NCBI GenBank assembly: GCA_910584815.1
Contig: CAJUBT010000008.1
Span: forward strand, 1 to 57,762
Source of the DNA: an uncultured Christensenella sp.
GTDB lineage: Bacteria; Bacillota; Clostridia; Christensenellales; UBA1242
Length of the DNA stretch: 57,762 nt
Reading direction: 5' to 3'
The translations under genes and the position numbers were made by a program. This document shows positions 46,061 through 54,900 of this stretch, in pieces. Every line of letters starts with the position of its first letter. Position 1 is the stretch's first letter. The notes below the pieces were generated by a model. It saw nothing but the letters and a program-made list of their open reading frames with translations, had not been told where the DNA came from and searched no databases.

Positions 46061-46106
46061 AATAACCCAAAATTTCTAAACAATTTCTGGGTTGTTTTTT
46101 TATTTA
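46061..46106 (+). terminator. terminator between XRE operon and RT
   Basis: Stem AACCCA-AAATT / AATTT-TGGGTT followed by T7. Confidence 0.7.
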
Positions 46107-46130
46107 ATTAAACAAAATTTAAATATTAAA

Positions 46131-46159
46131 TTGGAATATAATCAATAAAGTTGTATATT
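46131..46159 (+). promoter_or_regulatory. candidate promoter of the reverse transcriptase gene
   Basis: TTGGAA (46131-46136), 17-base spacer, TATATT (46154-46159). The RT ATG is only 8 bases after the -10 box, and no Shine-Dalgarno sequence is visible, so the mRNA may be leaderless. A TATAAT at 46137 is an alternative -10 giving a leader of under 20 bases. Confidence 0.4.
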
Positions 46160-46167
46160 AAAAATAT

Positions 46168-47316
46168 ATGATAGAAAACCGTTTCAACGAAGTTTTTAGT
46201 TTTGAAAATTTATATAAAGCCCACCTAAAAGCAAGGCTTTCTAAAAGAGATAAAAAAAGCATTGTAAAATACGAAATGGAATTAATTAGTAATTTGTATG
46301 ACCTATATAAAAAAATTCAAAATGGAACTTATAATATAGGTGTTTATAGCAAATTTATTGTTTACGAACCCAAAAAAAGACAAATTCAAACTTTGAATTA
46401 TTACGACCGAATTGTTCAGCACGTTTTATGTGATAATTTACTTATGCCTTATTTTACAAAGCGTGCTGTTTTAGATAATTGTGTTTGCCAAGTTGGGAAA
46501 GGCACTCACTTTGCCCACGACCGATTAAAAGCAAATTTGCATAAATTAATTAAAAAAAATTCTAATGACATTTGGTGCTTAAAGTGCGACATAAAAAAAT
46601 ATTTTCCAAGTTTGCCCCATAAAAATTTAGTTGAAACTTTTTGCAAGCATATTAGAGATGTTAACTTAAAAAATATGGTGGCGCAGATTATTGATAGTTT
46701 TCATACCAGTGAGGTTTTTCTTAAAAAACATAACATTTCACCACTTGGTTTAACAAAAACAGAAAGGGGGATTCCTATTGGCAACCAAACCAGCCAAGTT
46801 TTTGGAATGTTTTACTTAAATAGTTTAGACCGTTTAGTTAAGGAAAAATTAAGGATAAAAGTTTACAGCAGATATATGGACGATTTTTTGTTGTTTAGTG
46901 AAAGTAAAGAAAAATTAACATATGCTTTTAAACATATTAAGGAACATATTAAAAATATAGGTTTACAATTAAATTCTAAAACTCAAATGTTTCCGTTAAA
47001 AAATGGATTTAATTATTTGGGTTTTAATTATTCAGTTACCAAAACTGGTAAAATTTTAAAAACAATAACAACAAAAACTCGTAGAAGAATGAAATGGAGA
47101 GTTAGATACCTTAAAAAACTATATGAAGCAAAGCTAATTAATTCTGAACGGGTTGAAAGGTCGTTAGTTGCTTTTCACGGCCATTTGTGCCACGCAAAAT
47201 GTTGGTACTTAGAAAACAAACTGAGAAATGGGCTAAAACCAATGTTGCCGAAAGAAGTTTTTGAACGAGCAATAAAAAGTAAGAAAAAGAAAACTAAAGC
47301 AGTTATGTTAAAATAA
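46168..47316 (+). CDS. DGR-type reverse transcriptase
   Basis: 382 residues. RT motifs in order: KFIVYEPKKRQIQ and RIVQHVL (fingers), CLKCDIKKYFPSL with catalytic Asp141, GIPIGNQTSQVFG at 201-213, YMDDFLLF at 236-243, and LNSKTQMFPLKNGFNYLGF. The IGNQTSQ motif, in place of the QGxxxSP of other RTs, is the recognised mark of diversity-generating retroelement RTs, which copy a template RNA with errors at adenines. The C-terminal 80 residues are basic, as in bRT. It is followed by an avd-like gene and three template cassettes; those are on the opposite strand. No ribosome binding site is seen. Confidence 0.93.
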   Translation: MIENRFNEVFSFENLYKAHLKARLSKRDKKSIVKYEMELISNLYDLYKKIQNGTYNIGVYSKFIVYEPKKRQIQTLNYYDRIVQHVLCDNLLMPYFTKRAVLDNCVCQVGKGTHFAHDRLKANLHKLIKKNSNDIWCLKCDIKKYFPSLPHKNLVETFCKHIRDVNLKNMVAQIIDSFHTSEVFLKKHNISPLGLTKTERGIPIGNQTSQVFGMFYLNSLDRLVKEKLRIKVYSRYMDDFLLFSESKEKLTYAFKHIKEHIKNIGLQLNSKTQMFPLKNGFNYLGFNYSVTKTGKILKTITTKTRRRMKWRVRYLKKLYEAKLINSERVERSLVAFHGHLCHAKCWYLENKLRNGLKPMLPKEVFERAIKSKKKKTKAVMLK

Positions 47317-47393
47317 AATATTAAAAAAATATTAAGTAAGAGAAGAATAAAAAAGCCAAGCATAATTATAAAAAGGGAAATGAATAGGTGACA

Positions 47394-47473
47394 ATGTGCT
47401 GTTAAATTTTAAACTATTAAAATTTAATGCAAAATTAAAATTTTGCCTAAAACCTTTGGTTTTAGCAGCACAT
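47394..47473. other. perfect four-way-junction (cloverleaf) inverted-repeat structure
   Basis: Four nested stems with almost no unpaired bases. The closing stem ATGTGCTG / CAGCACAT is 47394-47401 / 47466-47473. Arm 1 is TTAAATTTTAA / TTAAAATTTAA (47402-47427), arm 2 GCAAAATT / AATTTTGC (47429-47446), arm 3 CTAAAACC-TTT-GGTTTTAG (47447-47465). Only T47428 is unpaired at the junction. It is not a tRNA. It could fold as RNA in the RT-avd message or extrude as a DNA cruciform. Function unknown. Confidence 0.75.
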
Positions 47474-47522
47474 AACTGCCAACAACTAACCACTAATTAC
47501 ATAAGATAAGGAGAATAAATAA

Positions 47523-47921
47523 ATGGATGAAAATAGGGTTGCAAGAACATTAATATCTCACGATAAAAGCAAAGATATGGCTGTGTTCACCCACGCCAAA
47601 AAATTAAGCGAATATATTTTTGTTATAACCGAAAAATCTCCTAAAAAATTAAGATGGAGTATTATAACAAGAATGCAAAACATATCGGTTGAAATTATAG
47701 AAAACCTATACCGTGCAAACTTAGAAAGGGGAGAACTTAGGGTAGAATATCAAAAGCGTGCCTATGTTAATGTGCAATTGCTAGACTATTATGCCTCTAC
47801 CGCAAAAACAATGCAAGCAATAAACAATCACCAAATGTTAGTGCTTGGCAAGAGCTTGCTAGATGTTAAAAAATTGTTACTAGGTTGGGTTAAAGCAACT
47901 AAAAATAACCTTTCAACCTAG
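47523..47921 (+). CDS. avd: Avd-like DGR accessory protein (four-helix bundle)
   Basis: 132 residues, predicted all-helical, basic. The pattern YIFVITEKSPKKLRWSIITRMQNISVEIIENLYRAN and the closing LLDVKKLLLGWVKATKNN is that of Avd / four-helix-bundle proteins encoded next to DGR reverse transcriptases. Avd forms a pentamer that binds the RT and the template RNA and is needed for cDNA synthesis. AAGGAG lies 9 bases before the ATG. It is 200 bases downstream of the RT, with the cloverleaf structure between them. Confidence 0.9.
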   Translation: MDENRVARTLISHDKSKDMAVFTHAKKLSEYIFVITEKSPKKLRWSIITRMQNISVEIIENLYRANLERGELRVEYQKRAYVNVQLLDYYASTAKTMQAINNHQMLVLGKSLLDVKKLLLGWVKATKNNLST

Positions 47922-48249
47922 TTGAGAACTTAATATATAATATATTATATATAATAACTATATAATAATATATCCTATTTATATAAACCTATTTATATAA
48001 ACCTGTTAGTAATTAAGTTTGTTGGTTTATTGTTAAACTTATTTTAAAATAAATTTTTAAATAAGTTTGCTGAGTTTTGTTGTAAAAATTTTATATATAT
48101 GTTTGCTTGTTTTTTTTTTAAGATAGTTAAATTAACTTATTGCTTTTTTTTTAAAAAATTTTAAATATTGTGCTATAAACTTAAATAGCACAAATTTTTT
48201 ATGTGCCAAAAAAACAAAACAAACCTACAAAACAATGTTTTGTTAAAAT
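47922..48249. other. AT-rich spacer with TA-alternating sequence
   Basis: About 330 bases without ORFs. It holds a TA-alternating self-complementary stretch (47931-47972) and a direct repeat of CCTATTTATATAAA (47974-47987 and 47988-48001). The first template cassette ends at its right edge. Confidence 0.5.
47974..48001. repeat. 14-bp tandem direct repeat
   Basis: Two exact adjacent copies of CCTATTTATATAAA. Confidence 0.8.
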
Positions 48250-48952
48250 TACCTTAAAGCCTCACCGCACCGCCGAAACTTAAAAAAACAAAATTTTATT
48301 TTTTTAGGCTTTTTGCTTGCTAATGCCTCAAAACAAAATTTAAAATTTTTGCGTTGTGACAAGATGAGGCCACATTCACCCTCGCCATATTCTGTTGGCA
48401 ATTAGGTAGGATAGAAACCCCTTCACCACAAATCAATATCGGCTTAACTGTTATAAATAGTTAAGAACAGGAATTTAACACTTTTAACATTGTTGTTGGT
48501 TTATAAAAAAAGTTTGCTCCTATATTTTATAGTTTTAAAACCATATGTAAAGTTTTTAAATCTGTAAACTTTTTTTGCCTTTTATAAACTTAAAACCATA
48601 AAAACTTAAAATATATTTTATTTAAAAATTTAAAAGTTTGTTTTTATAAACATACTTTTTTTAAAATATTCAAATTTTAAAATTTTTATAATGCTTTTAA
48701 ATTTAAAACTTTTAAAGACTTGTTAAAAAATAAAAAGCAAATTAGGAACCATATTTTTTTAAACCTTAACAAATAAAAAGGCGGTGAAGCGCGGGACGAA
48801 CGGCGTTAGAATTGTGAACGTTGTTATTACTCCAATCAGCGCCAGAAGGGTTGAGTATATACGCATTGTTAGCATTATTGTTGTTGCCAGACCGCAACCA
48901 CGAAAGAAAGAGAAAAAGGCCCCGACCTAATTACAAGGTTTTTACCCCTTAA
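48250..48952 (-). ncRNA. template RNA cassette 1 (TR1 with conserved leader and 3' element)
   Basis: Read on the minus strand it has five parts. The leader is AAGGGGTAAAAACC (near 48950), followed by a CTTTTTCTCTTTC block; then TR1 (48783-48903). An AT-rich spacer leads to the conserved 3' element (48371-48473), which contains a CTTAACT/AGTTAAG hairpin, GATTTGTGGTGAAGGGG, TATCCTACC and GGGTGAA. The closing stem is GCCTCATC / GGTGAGGC (48363-48370 with 48259-48266). The same order occurs in two more cassettes. Inferred: a separate RNA that supplies the DGR template. Transcript ends are approximate. Confidence 0.75.
48783..48903 (-). repeat. DGR template repeat TR1
   Basis: 121 bases. The two outer blocks are identical to the variable repeat at 53016-53136: TCGTGGTTGCGGTCTGGC at one end and GCCGTTCGTCCCGCGCTTCACC minus two bases at the other. 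The 81-base core reads as Asn-rich codons (AAC/AAT) on the minus strand, with 30 adenines. It differs from TR2 at about 17 core positions, many not at adenine, so it is not the donor of the local VR. Confidence 0.88.
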
Positions 48953-49332
48953 TATAAAACTATCATAAAACTTTAAATTATGTAAAACATAATAGTTTTA
49001 TTTTTTTTGATTATAAAATAAATTTTTAAAATTTGTTTTGAATTGTTCAGCTTTTTTAGTTTTTTATTGTTTTTTTAAAAAAATGCTTTTACAAAAAAAC
49101 TAATTAAAAACAAATGCAAAACAATTTAAAAAACTTAGCCTTAGCATTATATAAAACTTTTTTTAAATTTTTTTATTTATAAAAAACACAAAATTTAAAA
49201 TAAAAAAAGGTTTAATTAACAATTTAAAGCATTTTTTAAATGCACATAAAAGGTTTAGCAAAAAAAAATTAAAAGCCTTTAACCTTTATGCTTTTTTATT
49301 TTTAAATTTGCTTAAAGTTTTAAAAAAACTGA

Positions 49333-49915
49333 ATAAAAAAAGCCCTACCGCACCACCACCTTAGTTACTAAAAAAAATTATTAATTTTTTTAGTAAGGGC
49401 TTTTGCTCACACCCCAAAACAAAATTAACTTTTGTGTTGGAGTAAGGTAAGGCAATATTCACCCACGCCACATTTATTTTTTGTTGGCAAGCAGGTAGGA
49501 CAAAAATCCCTTCACCACAAATCAACTTCGGCTTAACTGGTGTTAATAGTTAAGAACAGGAAAAACCCTTTTAATGCACCATTTAAAAATAAACTAGGTT
49601 TTTTTTAGGCTTTAAAACTTAAAAGTTTTGTTAAGTTTTTAACCGCTAGCACAAGCACTTAAACTTGTTTAAAAATTTTTGCAATAAAAAACTTAAAACA
49701 AAAAAAGTTAGTTGCCATAAAATAAACCTACACATTAAAAGGTGGTGAAGCGCGGGACGAACGGCGTTAGTATTGTTGACATTATTATTACCGTTACTAG
49801 CGCCAGAAGAATTGAGATTGTAAGCATTGTTAGCATTATTGTTGTTGCCAGACCGCAACCACGAAAGAAAGAGAAAAAAGACTCCAGCCCAAAATACAGA
49901 TTTCTGCCCCTTATT
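49333..49915 (-). ncRNA. template RNA cassette 2 (TR2 with conserved leader and 3' element)
   Basis: Same order as cassette 1 on the minus strand: AAGGGGCAGAAATC leader, TR2, spacer, hairpin CTTAACT/AGTTAAG, GATTTGTGGTGAAGGG, GTCCTACC, a GCCA/TGGC hairpin, GGGTGAA, then the closing stem GCCTTACC / GGTAGGGC (49446-49453 with 49342-49349). The closing stem is followed on the minus strand by T7, which makes it a rho-independent terminator shape. AAAGTTTTGTGATA upstream of the leader matches AAAGTTTTATGATA at the same distance in cassette 1 and may be part of a promoter. Confidence 0.78.
49744..49864 (-). repeat. DGR template repeat TR2, donor of the local VR
   Basis: 121 bases with 33 adenines in the 81-base core; 15 of the 27 core codons are Asn AAC/AAT on the minus strand. 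Aligned without gaps to the VR at 53016-53136 it has 18 mismatches, 17 of them at TR2 adenines. The other is AGT to AGG (TR2 base 49796, VR base 53084). This is the expected mark of adenine-specific mutagenic retrohoming. Confidence 0.93.
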
Positions 49916-50278
49916 AAAACTTTATCACAAAACTTTAACCTTTAGCAAATGTTAAACCTTAAGTTTTAACTGTTTAATAAAAGCTTTTAAAAATAATCTT
50001 CGTTTAAATTTGCAAAAGTTTGGTTTTTTATACCTTAGCTTTTAAATTAAAAAACTGTGTTCAAAAAATGTAATTTAAAAAAGGGTTTAAGGTTTTAAAA
50101 AAACAAACCCCAACTTAAAACAAATAAAAACTATTTTTTTAAAACAACAACATAAGTTTGTAATTTTTTTAAAAACAACTTTTAAATTGTAAATTTTGGT
50201 TAAAACATTTTTTAAAAAATATAATAAAAAGTGTTTTTTATAACTTAAAAATTTTTTGGCATTTTTTAAGCTTTAAAT

Positions 50279-51004
50279 AAAAAAAAGCCCTACCACAAAA
50301 AAGGCTTTAAAAAAAAATTTTAAGATTTTTTTGTAAATAACTTAAAACAAAAAAATAATTTTGCGTTAAGTTAAGGTAGGGCAACCTTCACCCTTCTTTT
50401 AATTTAAAAATTGTTTTTTAAAAAACCTTTTTTTTAAATTTTGCTTTTTATTAAAACAAACCAAATTAAAAGTGGCGGGTAGGATAAAAACCCCTTCACC
50501 ACAAAATCTAATCGGCTTAACAAACATTTTTTATGTTTTGTTAAGAGCAGGAAAATAACTGCCTTTTAAAATTTTACTAAATTGTGGCTTGCGGCAAATT
50601 TTTTAAACTTGCTTTGTTTTTTAATTAATAAAATTAAAAATTAATTGTTTTAAATTCCATTTTAAAACTGGAGTTTTGTGGCAACTAACTTTTTTTGTTA
50701 AGCCCTTTTAATTGCTTTAAAATGCAAATTTGTTAAGGCTAAAACCTTAGTTAAAACAACACAACTTGTCAACTAAATTTTTTTTAAAAAAAACAAGCCT
50801 GTAAAAAAAGCAAACCTAAACTTTAAAAGGTGGTGAAGCGCGGGACGAACGGCGCTAAACGCACTGCAGCAAAACACCCTAAGAAAGTGCGCCAGAAGAA
50901 AAACAAAAAGCGTGGCGGGAAGCCTACTAGCAGCCAGACCGCAACCACGAAAGAGAAAAGGAGAGAAAAAAGCCCGAAACTTAATTTATGATTTTTACCC
51001 TTAA
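50279..51004 (-). ncRNA. template RNA cassette 3 (TR3 with conserved leader and 3' element)
   Basis: Minus-strand order: AAGGGTAAAAATC leader, CTTTTTTCTC block, TR3, spacer, hairpin CTTAACAAA/TTTGTTAAG, TTTTGTGGTGAAGGGG, TATCCTACC, a CTTTTAATTT/AAATTAAAAG hairpin where the others have GCCA/TGGC, GGGTGAA, and the closing stem GCCCTACC/GGTAGGGC (50375-50382 with 50287-50294) followed by T6. The stems are kept while their sequences differ from cassettes 1 and 2. Confidence 0.75.
50832..50950 (-). repeat. DGR template repeat TR3, adenine-depleted
   Basis: 119 bases, two shorter than TR1, TR2 and the VR (-3 in the left half, +1 in the right). The outer constant blocks are identical to those of the other TRs. 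The core has only 7 adenines on the template strand, against 30 and 33 in TR1 and TR2, and contains TAG triplets in the VR frame. As a template it could diversify little. Confidence 0.82.
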
Positions 51005-51938
51005 CTTTAACTTACCACACCTTAAAAACCTTAAACAATTTAAAGGCAATAAAATGTTTAAGATATTTACAACTTAAATAAATTTAAACTTTTTTATTAA
51101 AAACTCAACTGTTTTAATTTTTTTAAAAAACAAATTTAAATGCTATTTTTAAAAAATAATTTTAAACCAAATTTTAAAAACAAAAAATTTTAACTTTAAT
51201 TTGCTTTAAAAACAAAAATTAAATTTTAATGCTAAAAAATAAAAGTTAAACTTAAACAAAGTTCCTTTAAGCAATTCTAGATATTTTTTAATTAAATGCT
51301 AAAAATTAAAATCTCCTATTTTTTGCTTTTTAATTTAATAAGTTATAAAGTTTATAAACCTATTTTTAATGCTTTTATAACAATTTAAAAATTTGCCTTT
51401 GTTTTGTTTAAAAACTAAATTTTGTTAAAGGTGCAAAAAACTTTTTTTGCAAACTTAGGCTATAATTTATTATTTTAAAATATTTATAAAATAAATAAAA
51501 TAAGCCCAAAAAGGCAAAAAATGTTGGTAAATATTAAAAAAACTATCTATTTTTGTTGTAATTTTGCTTTAATTTATTTATAATTAACAATGTAAAATAT
51601 CCAAAATTTGCCAATTTTAAACTTTGTTGCTTATAAAGGGTTTTTTTAAATTTTAAAACAATTAAAATTAAAACTTTTAATTTAAAAATTTAATTTTATT
51701 TTAAAAAGCAATTTAAAAGTTTTTAAACTTAGTTCTTTTTAAATTAATTTTAAAATTTTTTGTTAAAGTTTAATTCCTTACTTTTAGTTTAGTTTTAATT
51801 GCTTGTTTAAGAAAGTTGCTTTTGCTGCAACAAGTTTAACAGTTTTTAGTTTAGTGCTAACTAACTAAACCCATAAATTTTACAAATTTAATAAATGATA
51901 GGATAAATTTTTTATAAAAAACTAAGGAAGGATTTAAT
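51005..51938. other. AT-rich spacer between TR3 cassette and target gene
   Basis: About 930 bases with no ORF. It should contain the minus-strand promoter of cassette 3 and the plus-strand promoter of the target gene. The right end has the ribosome binding site AAGGAAGGA. No further template copy is seen in it. Confidence 0.5.
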
Positions 51939-54900
51939 ATGAAAAAGTTATTTTTGAGTATAAGCACTTTTTTTGTTTTTACGCTTTTAACATTAAGCGT
52001 TTTTTTTGTTGACTTTAAACCAGATATGGCTAAAGCCTTTAATTCCGAAAACACTACCACCGCAGTTAAGGTAGATGAAATTTGGAACGACACCGCAAAA
52101 AAATTTGATGATGATAACCTAACAAAACTTTTGCAGTTTGTTACAGGCAGCAACACTGTTAGAACAAACAACCTAAGCACCGTTAAAACACAGGCAACCA
52201 ACAAAAAAACAGCCAGTGCAATTAGGGGCACAGCAGTAACTGCCAGCACCGATGGTGCAGTTAAAACTGCAAGTAAAGATATTATTGTAACATTAGGCGG
52301 GTTAGACTGGACCCCTGTATATTTAAGTAACGATACCTCCTCAAACCCAATTTTAACCTTATGGCTAGCAAACTCTAGCCAACTTAATGGCAAAAAATAC
52401 TACACAAGTAACACAGCATCTTCTTCCTTTGGTTCAAGTGGCTCAGCAATGTGGAATAGTGGTTTTACCCCTTGGACAACAAGTGCAGATGGGAATACTT
52501 ACTATTATAACGATTCTGCAACTCCTGCTTCATCCTATCCAGACAATATGTATGGTATGAGTGCAATAAGAAGCACCGTTTTAAACAATGGAGGTTCTTA
52601 TTCAACTGCACATATGGGTAAAAGCACCGCTACTATGAGTAAAAAGAGCGATAGTGTTTTTAGCAAATTCACAGTAACCACTTCAAATTCCACTGCCATT
52701 GCAGACTATTTAACTGTGCCAACAAATGTTTCTTGGCAAAAAAGTGGGCAAAATTTATCAAAAACTTGGTTTAGTTACCAAGCACCAAGTGAAGATTTGC
52801 AAACTGGCGTAAACACCTCTACTGCAGGTTATTATACAACAACATCTTATGTTTCTAATGGGCAAACTGCAAGTATGAATTATACAAGTAGAAGCAATTA
52901 CACTCAATGGAGTAACGATCGTTTATGGCTTCCTTCAGTTACAGAGACGGGCTACGATGACACACATATAGGCATTTGGAGCACTACAACTGAACAAAGG
53001 TCGAACACGCAGTGGTCGTGGTTGCGGTCTGGCTACTACTATCCTGCTAGCAGTGCTTACCATCTCCTTTCTTCTGGCGCTAGGTACGGTTTTAATATTG
53101 TCAGCAGTACTTACGCCGTTCGTCCCGCGCTTCACCTTAATCTAAACTCGGCTGCGGCGAACACAATTAGTGCTATAGACATTAACACTTGCGTGGTTTC
53201 AAACTTAAGCAATAGTCAATGGAACCCAGTAAGCAACCCAATTCCAACCTTCACACTTAAAACCCCAGATGGTAAAACAACATTAACTAAAGATACCGAC
53301 TATACTGTAACTTCTTCTTCAACCAGTGCACCTGGCACTATAACTTTAACAATCAAGGGGAAGAGCAGTAAATATGAAGGCACAAAAACTGTAACCTATC
53401 AACTTGAAAAAAGAAGCATAACCCGTGCGTTGAGAGACAACACCTTGAGTGTTGCCAACCAAACTTGGACGGGTGAAAACCTCACGCCCGCGTTAAGCGG
53501 GCTGAAAGACTACGCCTATAATGCCGACACTGGTGGCAGCAAACTTAGCACAACAGGCGTAGCCTTAACCCAAAACACACACTACACCCTTAGTTACACA
53601 AACAACAAAAACATAGGCACTGCAACCATAACAATAACTGGGGCAGGCAACTACACTGGTTCAACAAGTGTTAACTTTAACATTGTTGCTGTGGATATGA
53701 GTTTAATTACGGTAGATGCCGTTGAAGATAGAATTTGGAACCCAGTAAGTAACCCAATTCCAGAAATTGTGGCAAGATACACAGGTGCAAACAAAACCTT
53801 AACCACCGCCGACTATACTGTTACAAGCTCTGCAAAAACCGATGGCACTGCTGTGCCTGGCGAGGTTACTTTAACCATAACAGGTAAAGGCAACTACACT
53901 GGCACAAAAACTGTTAAATATATGTTAAACCGCCGAGACATTGGCTTGGCATTAATGGGTAACACCCTTACTGTTGCCAACCAAACTTGGACAGGAGAAC
54001 GAATTGAACCTGTTTTAACAGGCTTAAAAGACTATGGTTACCAAACCTTAACAAGCCAAACTCCGCTAAGCCCAACAGGCGTTCCTTTAACCTACAACAC
54101 TCATTATGTGTTAAACTATACTAATAACATAGACCTTGGCACTGCAACTGTAACAATAACAGGCAATGGGGTTTACTACACTGGCACAACCTCAACTGCC
54201 TTTACCATTGTTGCGCGCAGCATTGCCGATGGCACATTAAGTTTAAACCAAACTAATTTAGACTATAATTTTGGTGAAGATTTACTTCCAAGCCTTGTTG
54301 CAACCTTAGAGGTTAACAACAAAACTTTAACCACAAGAGATTACGACCTTTCTTACTATTCTCCAACAGGCAGTGCTGTTACAAAAATAACCGATGCAGG
54401 CACCTACAAAGTTAGGGCAACAGGCAAAGGCAATTATACAAGTGCAAAGGAAATTAATTTTGTTGTAAGCAAACTTGCATTGCGTGAAGAATTTTTTACA
54501 ATTAGCCCAAGCAGTTACGAATATAAAAATTCTCAAATAATTCCTACCTATACTGCAAGCTACACCTACACTGCTGGCAAAACCTATAATTTTAGACCTA
54601 CCGATTTTTCTGTAACCTATGGTGAAAATGTTAACGCTTCAACAGGCGGAACAGTAACTTTTACAGGTGCAGGCAGTAATTTTGAAGGCACTGTAATTAA
54701 AAAATTTACAATCACAGCAAAAAGCATTAGTGCAGGCGACATTACAAAACCAACAATTCCAAGCCAAACCTACACAGGCAGTGCAATAACTCCAAGTTTT
54801 ACATTAACCGATGCAACTCTTGGGCGTGCCTTAGTTAAGGATGCCGACTACACTGTAACCTTTACAAACAATGTTAATGTTGGCGAAAGCAGTGCTGTTG

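Noticed and set aside
47394..47473. tRNA or tRNA-like gene
   Set aside because: The arms are too long and AT-only in two cases, there is no T-loop consensus and no CCA or acceptor of tRNA form.
49646..49858. Minus-strand ORF encoding an Asn-rich peptide across TR2, and the plus-strand ORF at 49742-49945
   Set aside because: They are readings of the template repeat. The TR looks like VR coding sequence because it is its template; there is no ribosome binding site and the other two TRs do not keep the frame.
48783..50950. CRISPR or ordinary tandem repeat array
   Set aside because: Spacing is about 1 kb, the repeats are 120 bases with a variable Asn-rich core, and a DGR RT and matching VR are present.
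50832..50950. TR3 acting as a plus-strand, adenine-rich template
   Set aside because: The plus strand of TR3 is A-rich, but its constant ends, leader, 3' element and terminator all share the minus-strand orientation of the other cassettes.
51857..52393. Minus-strand ORF at the start of the target gene
   Set aside because: Antisense shadow of the signal-peptide and N-terminal region of the VR protein, with no start signal of its own.
52935..53135. Minus-strand ORF opposite the VR
   Set aside because: Antisense to the target gene's variable domain; it is open only because of the base composition of the VR.
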